Assembly (NCBI RefSeq): GCF_007997225.1
Contig: NZ_VORM01000001.1
Span: 62,001 to 126,000 of the forward strand
Direction of reading: 5' to 3'
DNA from: Subsaximicrobium wynnwilliamsii
GTDB taxonomy: Bacteria > Bacteroidota > Bacteroidia > Flavobacteriales > Flavobacteriaceae
DNA length: 64,000 nucleotides
Part shown: positions 15,648 through 23,116 of the stretch, in pieces
Layout of the letters: every line of letters starts with the position of its first letter
How positions within the stretch are numbered: the first letter of the stretch is position 1
Notes under the pieces: generated by a model
The model's database searches: none
Seen by the model: the letters and a program-made list of their open reading frames with translations, nothing else
Told to the model about the DNA's origin: nothing
Translations under genes and position numbers: made by a program

Positions 15648-16469
15648 ATGGATTTTATAAAACTTTTAGACAGTCTCTCAAATAAAGACCTTTTGAATAA
15701 AAAAGGCTCTAGGAGAGAATCTTTCGGACAATTTTCAAAGTTCGGGAAAAACATGGCTTTGGCCTCCATCCCTTTTGGTTTGGCAGCAACAAGCTCTAAA
15801 GCAGGCGCAGCCACTAAAAAAATGGCTTCTGCCGCATTTATGGCAGATAATAACGATGTGCTGAATTTTGCATTGACTCTTGAATATCTGGAAAGAAATT
15901 TCTATCAAATAGCTTTAGACACCAATGGATTGATTCCAGCAGAGGACAGAGTTGTTTTCGAAACTATTTACAGGCATGAAAAATCCCACGTGGACTTCTT
16001 TTCAGCAGCTTTAGGCCCAAACGCAATTGATGAGCCTACATTCGATTTTTCTGGCGCACAAGCTGGATTAGATCTACCTACATTCACTGACTATCCAACA
16101 TTTATGGCGCTCGCACAAGGCTTTGAGGATACCGGGGTTAGAGCTTTCAAGGGTCAAGCCGGAGCATTAGCTAACGATAATGAATTGCTGACATTCGCAT
16201 TACAAGTGCACTCCGTTGAGGCAAGACATGCATCACAAGTAAGGCGCATGAGAGGCAGTAAAGGATGGATCACTCAGGCTGAAAACAACTTGCCTGCTCC
16301 ATTTGCGCCTATTTATGCTGGAGAAGCAAATACTGTACAAGGTGGCGTAGATTTGGCCGGTATGTTCAGTGATTTTGGCGGCAATGACGCCGTAACCGAA
16401 GCGTTTGACGAACCTTTAACCATGGACGAAGTATTGACTATTGGTGGGATTTTTATTGTACCCGAATAA
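15648..16469 (+). CDS. Ferritin-like (Ferritin_2) domain protein
   Basis: A 273-residue partner of the preceding gene. The N-terminus has an arginine pair (GSRRESFGQFSKFGKNMALAS) that may be a weak Tat signal with a hydrophobic stretch after it. The helical body repeats the same metal-ligand pattern: LEYLERNFYQIAL, YRHEKSHVDFF and VHSVEARHASQVRRM. The duplication with the upstream gene suggests a heterodimer or complex. An intrinsic terminator follows, so the two form a small operon. Confidence 0.82.
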   Translation: MDFIKLLDSLSNKDLLNKKGSRRESFGQFSKFGKNMALASIPFGLAATSSKAGAATKKMASAAFMADNNDVLNFALTLEYLERNFYQIALDTNGLIPAEDRVVFETIYRHEKSHVDFFSAALGPNAIDEPTFDFSGAQAGLDLPTFTDYPTFMALAQGFEDTGVRAFKGQAGALANDNELLTFALQVHSVEARHASQVRRMRGSKGWITQAENNLPAPFAPIYAGEANTVQGGVDLAGMFSDFGGNDAVTEAFDEPLTMDEVLTIGGIFIVPE

Positions 16470-16500
16470 GACGTCGAATAACTTTAATGATATAATTATA

Positions 16501-16527
16501 AAACCGCCTTTTATAGGCGGTTTTTTT
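16501..16527 (+). terminator. Intrinsic terminator of the ferritin-like operon
   Basis: AAACCGCC and GGCGGTTT form an 8-bp stem followed by TTTTTTT. Confidence 0.88.
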
Positions 16528-16827
16528 ATGCCCTAATGTTTCAAAATTGTTTCAAATTGAGAATATCTTAAATATTGATAAAATTCAGTATTGTCTGGTA
16601 AAATTATTTGGGAGGGGGCGGGGCGCAATCATCCGCTATTTTAAAAAAGATTTAAACTCTCAAACATGTTGCGCTTACTTTTTGGAGATTTTCAAATACC
16701 TCAAAAATCAAATATTTATTTAAACTGTTTATCAGTCAATTACGAGCAAGTCTTTAATCTTTGTTCTTGAAGCGCTGCAATCTTAAGCCTTAAGTATAAA
16801 TCAGTCCGAAAAAATCGTATCACACTA

Positions 16828-16858
16828 TTTGGTAGTCACATATATAATCGTAAATTTG
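16828..16858 (+). promoter_or_regulatory. rplM-rpsI promoter (TTTG-N19-TAAATTTG)
   Basis: TTTG at 16828-16831 and TAAATTTG at 16851-16858 are separated by exactly 19 bp. This is an ideal match to the Bacteroidota housekeeping promoter. Transcription would start near 16865, giving a leader of about 60 nt. Confidence 0.82.
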
Positions 16859-16924
16859 CAAACTCTTTTTAAGAGAGGAATGTTTAACAAGTCGCGCTCA
16901 ACAGCGTGATGTAAATCAATAAGT

Positions 16925-17380
16925 GTGGACACATTAAGCTACAAAACGATTTCAGCAAACAAAGCTACCGTCAATAAAGAATGGGTACTTGTAGATGCTG
17001 CAGATCAAACGCTAGGTCGTTTGGCTTCTAGAGTTGCAATACTTTTAAGAGGCAAGCACAAACCTAACTTCACACCACATGTTGATTGTGGCGATAACGT
17101 AATTGTTATCAATGCAGAGAAAATCAACTTAACAGGAAACAAGTGGAATGACAAAACATACATTCGTCACACAGGGTATCCAGGTGGTCAAAAAAGTTTA
17201 ACTGCGACAGAATTGTTTGGAAAAGATCCAACGAGAGTTGTAGAAAAATCAGTAAAAGGAATGCTCCCTAAAAACAAATTAGGTGCAGAGCTTTTCCGTA
17301 ATCTAAATGTTGTTACTGGGCCAACGCACAAACACAGTGCGCAAAAGCCAAGAACAATGAAACTTAACGAAATCAACTAA
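16925..17380 (+). CDS. rplM: 50S ribosomal protein L13
   Basis: A 151-residue L13 starting at a GTG codon ([20 protein letters not shown]). Family motifs [33 protein letters not shown] and [10 protein letters not shown] are present. It assembles early on 23S rRNA. The stop overlaps the rpsI start by one base (TAATG), so the two are translationally coupled. Confidence 0.97.
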   Translation: MDTLSYKTISANKATVNKEWVLVDAADQTLGRLASRVAILLRGKHKPNFTPHVDCGDNVIVINAEKINLTGNKWNDKTYIRHTGYPGGQKSLTATELFGKDPTRVVEKSVKGMLPKNKLGAELFRNLNVVTGPTHKHSAQKPRTMKLNEIN

Positions 17381-17766
17381 TGGAAGTAATTCACAAAATC
17401 GGTCGTAGAAAGACGGCTGTTGCACGTGTGTACCTTGCCGCAGGAGAAGGCAAGATCACGATTAACAAAAAAGACATGACGGATTATTTTCCATCTGCAA
17501 CCTTGCAGTACAAAGTAAACCAACCTTTAGTCATGACTAACAACGATGGCAACTTTGATATTACAGTAAACGTTTTTGGTGGTGGCATTACAGGCCAAGC
17601 CGAAGCGATCCGTTTAGCATTTTCCCGCGCCATGTGCGAGATTGATGCCGAAAACAGATTAATATTGAAGCCAGAAGGATTGTTGACAAGAGACCCACGT
17701 ATGGTGGAGCGTAAGAAATTTGGACAGAAGAAAGCCCGTAAGAAATTTCAATTCTCTAAACGTTAA
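17380..17766 (+). CDS. rpsI: 30S ribosomal protein S9
   Basis: 128 residues with the S9 signature GRRKTAVARVYL at the start, GGGITGQAEAIRLAFSRA in the middle, and the conserved basic tail ending KKFQFSKR whose last Arg contacts P-site tRNA. Coupled to rplM and followed by a strong terminator. Confidence 0.97.
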   Translation: MEVIHKIGRRKTAVARVYLAAGEGKITINKKDMTDYFPSATLQYKVNQPLVMTNNDGNFDITVNVFGGGITGQAEAIRLAFSRAMCEIDAENRLILKPEGLLTRDPRMVERKKFGQKKARKKFQFSKR

Positions 17767-17774
17767 TCTGGAAC

Positions 17775-17821
17775 ATGTTTCAGGTGCCTTCAAAGGGATC
17801 CTGAAACATATTCTTTTTTTA
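17775..17821 (+). terminator. Intrinsic terminator of rplM-rpsI
   Basis: ATGTTTCAGG (17775-17784) pairs with CCTGAAACAT (17800-17809), followed by ATTC and a run of seven or more T. Confidence 0.9.
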
Positions 17822-18004
17822 TTCCGAACGGTTTTCTTCAAAATAGAAAAATTTGAAATTGAGCTGAAACCATTTCAGTGAAACCAAAAAAATCCTGAAA
17901 ACCATAAAAAGATTCAGGCTAAAGTTTAGCATCTAAATGTTAAAGGCGAGCGCAAGCAACCACTCTAACATTGCTAATTTAAAAGAACGTAAACACATTA
18001 CAAC

Positions 18005-19048
18005 ATGGAAAAAACAACAGTAAAAGAATTATTGGAGGCTGGCGTACATTTTGGCCACCTTACAAGAAAGTGGGATCCTAACATGGCACCCTACATTTAT
18101 ATGGAGCGTAACGGCATCCATATCATCAACCTTTACAAGACTCAAGCGAAGATCAAGGAAACTGGGGAGGCATTGCAAAAGATTGCTGCTTCAGGTAAAA
18201 AAATCCTTTTTGTTGCTACTAAAAAACAGGCTAAAGACATTGTTGCCGAAAAAGCAGGAAACGTCAATATGCCATATATCACTGAAAGATGGCCTGGCGG
18301 AATGTTGACCAACTTTGTAACGATTAGAAAAGCGGTCAAGAAAATGGCCATGATCGATCGTATGAAGAAAGACGGCACATTCAACTCGCTTTCTAAAAAA
18401 GAACGTTTGCAGGTAGATCGCCAAAGAGCGAAATTGGAAAAGAACTTAGGTTCTATTTCAGACATGACCCGTTTGCCAGGAGCTTTATTCGTAGTGGATA
18501 TCAAGCGTGAGCACATTGCAATTGCAGAAGCACAGAAATTGAACATTCCAATCTTCGCAATGGTAGATACCAACTCCGACCCTCGTGAGGTGGATTATTT
18601 AATCCCTTCCAACGATGATGCTTCTAAGTCTATCGAGAAAATCATGTCTGTAGTCACTTCAGCGGTCGCCGATGGTTTAGCGGAACGAAAATCAGAAAAA
18701 ACTGAAAAGGACGCTAAAGACGAAAAATCCACTGGTGATAAAAAAGACAAAAAAGAATTGACTCCAGAGGAAAAAGCTGAGAAAAAGGCTAAAAAGGCAG
18801 AGAAAGCAGAGAAAGCTGATGATGTAGAGAAAGCAGAAGGCAAAGAAGCTAAAGCTGAGAAAAAAGAGGCTAAAGCAGGAAACAGCGAGGCAATAGTTGA
18901 ATCAACCGCAGCCAAAGCTGAAAACAGCGAAGCAAAAGTTGAAAAGACGGAAGCTAAAACTGAAAAAGTTGAAGCCAAAGACGAAAAGACTGAGGTAAAA
19001 ACTGAGAAAAAAGCAGGCACTGACGTCGCAGCTAACGAAGAAGAATAA
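18005..19048 (+). CDS. rpsB: 30S ribosomal protein S2 with a long charged C-terminal tail
   Basis: The first ~230 residues are a normal S2 (LLEAGVHFGHLTRKWDPNM, PYITERWPGGMLTNF, FAMVDTNSDPREVDY). About 115 extra residues follow, made almost only of Lys, Glu, Ala and Asp in short EKAEKAEK/EAKAEKKEAK units. Related flavobacterial S2 proteins carry similar, shorter tails. The tail is likely disordered or a single charged helix outside the 30S body. It precedes tsf, as usual. Confidence 0.96.
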   Translation: MEKTTVKELLEAGVHFGHLTRKWDPNMAPYIYMERNGIHIINLYKTQAKIKETGEALQKIAASGKKILFVATKKQAKDIVAEKAGNVNMPYITERWPGGMLTNFVTIRKAVKKMAMIDRMKKDGTFNSLSKKERLQVDRQRAKLEKNLGSISDMTRLPGALFVVDIKREHIAIAEAQKLNIPIFAMVDTNSDPREVDYLIPSNDDASKSIEKIMSVVTSAVADGLAERKSEKTEKDAKDEKSTGDKKDKKELTPEEKAEKKAKKAEKAEKADDVEKAEGKEAKAEKKEAKAGNSEAIVESTAAKAENSEAKVEKTEAKTEKVEAKDEKTEVKTEKKAGTDVAANEEE

Positions 19049-19071
19049 ATCAATAATCACACAGTATAAGG

Positions 19072-19120
19072 CAGTCGTTTAATTCTTTTCTTAACGGAAT
19101 AAAAATTAAACGACTGTTTT
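19072..19120 (+). terminator. Hairpin between rpsB and tsf
   Basis: CAGTCGTTTAATT (19072-19084) and AATTAAACGACTG (19104-19116) form a 13-bp perfect stem with a 19-nt loop, then TTTT. It may be a partial terminator setting the S2/EF-Ts ratio, or an mRNA processing site. Confidence 0.65.
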
Positions 19121-19142
19121 AAATTAAACACCTATTTAAATC

Positions 19143-20108
19143 ATGGTTAAAGTAACAGCAGCAGAAGTAAATAAATTAAGACAAGCTACAGGAGCAGGCA
19201 TGATGGACTGCAAAAAAGCATTGGTTGAGGCAGAAGGTAATTTTGACAAAGCCATTGAAGTATTACGTAAAAAAGGGCAAAAAGTTGCAGAGAAGCGTGC
19301 CGATAGAGATTCCTCTGAAGGTGCAGCTGTCTCAAAAATCAATGCCGATGAAACTGCAGGTGTCGCAATTGTATTGGGTTGTGAAACCGACTTTGTTGGA
19401 AAAAATGAAAATTTTGTGGCCTTGGCAGAACAGCTTGGCGATATTGCCTTGAACTGCAAAACTAAGGAAGAACTTTTGGATGCCGATTTTGAAGGCATGA
19501 CCGTAAGCGATAAATTGACGGAACAAACCGGCGTTATTGGAGAAAAATTAGACATCACTGCTTTTGAACGTCTTGAAGCGCCATTTGTTGGTACTTATGT
19601 ACACATCAATAAGATTGCAGCCCTAGTTGCACTCTCGGCTAAAGTGGACAAAGCAGAAACCTTGGTAAAAGACGTTGCAATGCAAGTGGCTTCTATGGGG
19701 GCAACAACTTTGTCTTTTAAGGATTTTGATCCCGGTTTCATCGCTTCTGAAACTGAAGCAAGAATCGCTGTGATTGAAAAAGACAACATTGAATTGGGTC
19801 GTTTGGGTAAAACCTTGAAAAACGTACCATCTTACATCTCAATGGCGCAACTCACGCCAGAAGTGGTTGCAGAAGCAGAAGCAGCAGCAAAAGCAGAATT
19901 GAAGCACGAAGGCAAACCAGAGCAGATTTGGGATCGCATCCTTCCTGGGAAAATGGACCGTTTTATTTCAGATAATACGACCTTAGACCAAGAAAAAGCC
20001 TTATTGGACCAAAAATTTATCAAAGATGATAAAATGACGGTTGCTAAATACATCGAAACTTATGGCAACGTTGAAGTTGTTGGGTTTAGACGTGTGAGCG
20101 TTGGATAA
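19143..20108 (+). CDS. tsf: Translation elongation factor Ts
   Basis: A 321-residue EF-Ts. The N-terminal UBA-like domain has the hallmark VNKLRQATGAGMMDCKKALVEAEGN, and the core contains VLGCETDFVGKNENF and the VAMQVASMG segment. It is the nucleotide exchange factor for EF-Tu. It follows rpsB after a hairpin and ends at a clear terminator. Confidence 0.97.
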   Translation: MVKVTAAEVNKLRQATGAGMMDCKKALVEAEGNFDKAIEVLRKKGQKVAEKRADRDSSEGAAVSKINADETAGVAIVLGCETDFVGKNENFVALAEQLGDIALNCKTKEELLDADFEGMTVSDKLTEQTGVIGEKLDITAFERLEAPFVGTYVHINKIAALVALSAKVDKAETLVKDVAMQVASMGATTLSFKDFDPGFIASETEARIAVIEKDNIELGRLGKTLKNVPSYISMAQLTPEVVAEAEAAAKAELKHEGKPEQIWDRILPGKMDRFISDNTTLDQEKALLDQKFIKDDKMTVAKYIETYGNVEVVGFRRVSVG

Positions 20109-20141
20109 TTAGTAAACCACGCATTACCTATTTCAAAACAA

Positions 20142-20177
20142 AAACCATTAGGGCATTAGCGCTAATGGTTTTTTTTA
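20142..20177 (+). terminator. Intrinsic terminator of rpsB-tsf
   Basis: AACCATTAG and CTAATGGTT form a 9-bp stem followed by eight T. Confidence 0.88.
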
Positions 20178-20216
20178 TTTAGCAACTCTTGTTTTAAAAT
20201 AAAAAAAGATATTGAC

Positions 20217-20224
20217 TATATTTG
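20217..20224 (+). promoter_or_regulatory. pyrH promoter -7 box
   Basis: TATATTTG matches TAnnTTTG. It is downstream of the tsf terminator and 73 bp before the pyrH start. The nearest TTG upstream is at a longer spacing than usual. Confidence 0.55.
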
Positions 20225-20296
20225 CCCAACTTGTGATGGTCGTTCTTTTTTTCAGGATTTCATCATAACGCAACTTAGAAAAAACCACTTCAACAC

Positions 20297-21004
20297 ATGA
20301 AATACAAAAGAATCCTTCTCAAATTATCTGGCGAGGCGCTCATGGGATCCCGCCAATATGGTATTGATCCAGAACGGCTATCAGAATATGCTCGTGACAT
20401 CAAGGAAATCACAGATCTTGGCGTTGAAGTCGCCATCGTTATTGGAGGAGGAAATATTTTTAGAGGGGTTGCTGGCGCCATGAATGGCATGGACCGCGTT
20501 CAAGGCGATCATATGGGCATGTTGGCAACCGTGATCAATGGCTTGGCATTACAGAACGCTCTAGAAGATCAAGATGTAAAGACACGCTTGCAAACCGCCA
20601 TAAAAATAAACGAGGTTGCCGAGCCTTTTATTAGACGTAAAGCCATGAGCCACCTCAACAAAGGCCGCGTGGTTATATTTGGTGGTGGCACGGGAAATCC
20701 CTATTTTACTACAGATTCCGCAGCAGTTTTACGTGCCATTGAAATTGAGGCAGACGTTATTCTAAAAGGAACGCGCGTGGATGGCATCTATGATAAAGAC
20801 CCTGAAAAAGATCTCAACGCCATAAAATTTGATCATATCACTTTTGCGGAAGTTCTAAAAAAAGGACTTAAAGTCATGGATACCACTGCCTTCACATTGA
20901 GCCAAGAAAATAATTTGCCAATCATTGTTTTTGATATGAACAAAAAAGGAAATCTTCTTAAAGTAGTTTCCGGAGAAAATATTGGCACAAAAGTGAATCT
21001 CTAA
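20297..21004 (+). CDS. pyrH: UMP kinase
   Basis: A 235-residue hexameric-type bacterial UMP kinase of the amino-acid kinase fold. Motifs are [39 protein letters not shown] and [16 protein letters not shown]. It makes UDP for nucleic acid and envelope synthesis. It is followed by frr in the classic pyrH-frr pair. Confidence 0.97.
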   Translation: MKYKRILLKLSGEALMGSRQYGIDPERLSEYARDIKEITDLGVEVAIVIGGGNIFRGVAGAMNGMDRVQGDHMGMLATVINGLALQNALEDQDVKTRLQTAIKINEVAEPFIRRKAMSHLNKGRVVIFGGGTGNPYFTTDSAAVLRAIEIEADVILKGTRVDGIYDKDPEKDLNAIKFDHITFAEVLKKGLKVMDTTAFTLSQENNLPIIVFDMNKKGNLLKVVSGENIGTKVNL

Positions 21005-21068
21005 ATTTCAACCGAAATTTTTATCTTTACATCTTAAATCAGCGTCGAAATATTAAAGTTTTATAACC

Positions 21069-21626
21069 ATGAACGAAGACATTAAATTTATATTGGATTC
21101 AACTAAAGAATCCATGGATAGTGCCATCAAGCATCTAGAAAAACAATTTGTGAATATTAGAGCCGGTAAGGCAAGCCCTTCTATGTTGGGAAGTGTTATG
21201 GTGGATTATTACGGTTCAAAAACACCTTTATCACAAGTGGCCAACGTCAATACCCCAGATGGAAGAACCATCACCGTACAACCTTGGGAAAAAGGCATGT
21301 TACAGGAAATTGAGCGCGGCATCATGCACGCTAACCTCGGTTTCAATCCCATGAACAATGGCGAGACCATCATCATCAACGTACCACCACTCACTGAGGA
21401 ACGCAGAAAAACCTTATCCAAACAAGCCAAAGCTGAAACTGAGGATGCCAAAATAGGGATTAGAAGTGCCAGAAAGGATGCCAACAACGAAATCAAGGAT
21501 CTAGAGGATGCCTCTGAGGACCAGCAAAAGAATGCAGAGATTGATGTGCAACAAATGACCGACAAGTACGTTAAAAAGGCTGATGATCTCTATGATGTCA
21601 AAGAAAAAGAGATCATGACCGTATAA
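21069..21626 (+). CDS. frr: Ribosome recycling factor
   Basis: 185 residues with the RRF signature: VNIRAGKASPSMLGSVMVDYYG, PLSQVANVNTPDGRTI, and the long two-helix arm rich in Lys/Glu. It releases 50S subunits and tRNA after termination with EF-G. Length is normal. Confidence 0.97.
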   Translation: MNEDIKFILDSTKESMDSAIKHLEKQFVNIRAGKASPSMLGSVMVDYYGSKTPLSQVANVNTPDGRTITVQPWEKGMLQEIERGIMHANLGFNPMNNGETIIINVPPLTEERRKTLSKQAKAETEDAKIGIRSARKDANNEIKDLEDASEDQQKNAEIDVQQMTDKYVKKADDLYDVKEKEIMTV

Positions 21627-21633
21627 ATAGTAC

Positions 21634-21659
21634 AGCGACTGAAACATGTCGCTTTTTTT
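21634..21659 (+). terminator. Intrinsic terminator of pyrH-frr
   Basis: AGCGAC and GTCGCT form a 6-bp stem with a TGAAACAT loop, followed by seven T. An upstream ATG at 21646 for the next gene lies inside this hairpin, which argues for the start at 21691. Confidence 0.78.
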
Positions 21660-21690
21660 AGCTATTAATTTAACATATCCCTCATTGCTC

Positions 21691-22971
21691 ATGCTTAGGC
21701 ATCTCTGTCTTGTAATCTTTTTATTGTTTGCTTATGCCACGAACGCCCAAGTACCCACAACCGAAATAGATACTGTTGGCGTTGATCAAGATTCGCTGAG
21801 CAAAACCCGATTTATTAAACAATTGGGCAACGGGTATTTCCCCACACAATTCTTGGATATTGACTTGCGCTACCTGGTCAAGTTCAATCAATACGAAGGC
21901 TTCCGTACAGGGCTTGGTGGCGTGACCAATGATGCGTTTTCAGCAAAATACCGCATTAACAGTTACGTCGTATATGGCTTTAGGGACCATCGTTTCAAAT
22001 ATCGTATTGGTGGCGGTTTCAGGGTAAATGCGCCAACCAATACCTGGATCAATTTATCCTATACTGACGATTTGCAAGAAACTGGAAGTTCAGATTTTAT
22101 CACGGATAAGCGTTTTTTCTCCTTTTTTGAACCACGTTTACTAAATATCAACTTATTTCACAAATATATTACCAAAGCGGTTTCAGTAGAACACAGCATT
22201 AGCTATCATTTGCTATCGGAAACAGAATTGGCGATAAGCAAGATCGATCCCACTTATGACTACCTGTATCGACTTGATGGAATTGACTATAAAAATTGGC
22301 ACGTCTCCACCGCCAAAATCGCTTTGCAGTGGAGCCCTTACAGCACATATGAGGTTAAGGCAAACGACGCTATTGTTGAGAAAGAAGATGGTTATCCCAA
22401 ATTCACACTGCAATTGACCAAAAGCTTTAAAGATGTCGTCAAAGGTGATTTCAATTTCTTTAAAACCGATTTTAGAGCCATCCATAAATTTAAATACAAT
22501 GAACAGAGCTTTACTGAAGCGACCCTAACCACGAACATCGCTTTTGGGGATGCACCACTTTCTCATTTATACCATGCCTACCCCAACAATGTCAACAAGC
22601 CCACCATCATTAAACGGTTTTCGGTAGCTGGCATCAACAGTTTTGAAACCATGTTTTTCAACGAATTTTTTTCAGACCGTTTGGCCACCCTTCAGTTAAA
22701 GCATTATGTCAAACCTTTTGATATCGGAAAAAGATTCAAACCACAATTGGTACTCATTTCACGCTTTGCTTTGGGAAACATGAACAATATAGCGCGGCAT
22801 CAAAACATAGATTTCAACACCTTGGATCGCGGTTTTTCTGAAGCTGGGCTGGAAATCAACAAACTGTTATTCGGTTTTGGGCTTAGTTTTGCCTACCGCT
22901 ATGGCGCTTACCATCTACCAACTTTTGAAGACAACTTAGCGCTCAAATTCACCTTCAACATCAGCTTGTGA
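21691..22971 (+). CDS. Outer membrane beta-barrel protein resembling the C-terminal part of DUF5686 proteins
   Basis: From ATG 21691 the protein has 426 residues with a signal peptide (MLRHLCLVIFLLFAYATNAQ). The rest is beta-rich and ends in an aromatic strand (LALKFTFNISL), as in outer-membrane barrels. Segments such as YVVYGFRDHRFKYRIGGGF, FNEFFSDRLATLQLKHYV and GLGFSEAGLEINKLL-like words recall the barrel half of DUF5686/carboxypeptidase-regulatory proteins. The N-terminal regulatory domain of that family is absent. Function unknown. Confidence 0.65.
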   Translation: MLRHLCLVIFLLFAYATNAQVPTTEIDTVGVDQDSLSKTRFIKQLGNGYFPTQFLDIDLRYLVKFNQYEGFRTGLGGVTNDAFSAKYRINSYVVYGFRDHRFKYRIGGGFRVNAPTNTWINLSYTDDLQETGSSDFITDKRFFSFFEPRLLNINLFHKYITKAVSVEHSISYHLLSETELAISKIDPTYDYLYRLDGIDYKNWHVSTAKIALQWSPYSTYEVKANDAIVEKEDGYPKFTLQLTKSFKDVVKGDFNFFKTDFRAIHKFKYNEQSFTEATLTTNIAFGDAPLSHLYHAYPNNVNKPTIIKRFSVAGINSFETMFFNEFFSDRLATLQLKHYVKPFDIGKRFKPQLVLISRFALGNMNNIARHQNIDFNTLDRGFSEAGLEINKLLFGFGLSFAYRYGAYHLPTFEDNLALKFTFNISL

Positions 22972-23077
22972 TTTTGAAGGTTTCTATTTTGAACTGCGCG
23001 GTTTTTATGCTGAAAAAGGAGATTTTCAAAAAATAATATATCCCTAAAAACACAAGCCATTTCCCTTGCTTTTTCTA

Positions 23078-23085
23078 TACCTTTG
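23078..23085 (+). promoter_or_regulatory. Candidate -7 box for the MMPL exporter gene
   Basis: TACCTTTG matches TAnnTTTG and lies 31 bp before the predicted start. No -33 box was found at the usual spacing. Confidence 0.4.
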
Positions 23086-23116
23086 CGCTTGTCTTAAAAC
23101 TTAAACACTTAAAGCA

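Larger units (their letters stand above)
16470..16924. other. 455-bp gap: terminator and rplM promoter region
   Basis: It holds the ferritin-operon terminator (16501-16527) and the rplM promoter (16828-16858). A G-rich run near 16609-16625 (GGGAGGGGGCGGGG) stands out in the AT-rich background. No gene is seen. Confidence 0.6.

Noticed and set aside
18595-19053. Minus-strand Ser/Ala/Phe-rich ORF opposite the rpsB tail
   Set aside because: It is the shadow of the Lys/Glu/Ala repeat codons on the other strand and has no independent support.
21646-21690. Earlier ATG at 21646 as the start of the barrel protein
   Set aside because: It lies within the frr terminator hairpin, and the signal peptide begins at 21691.
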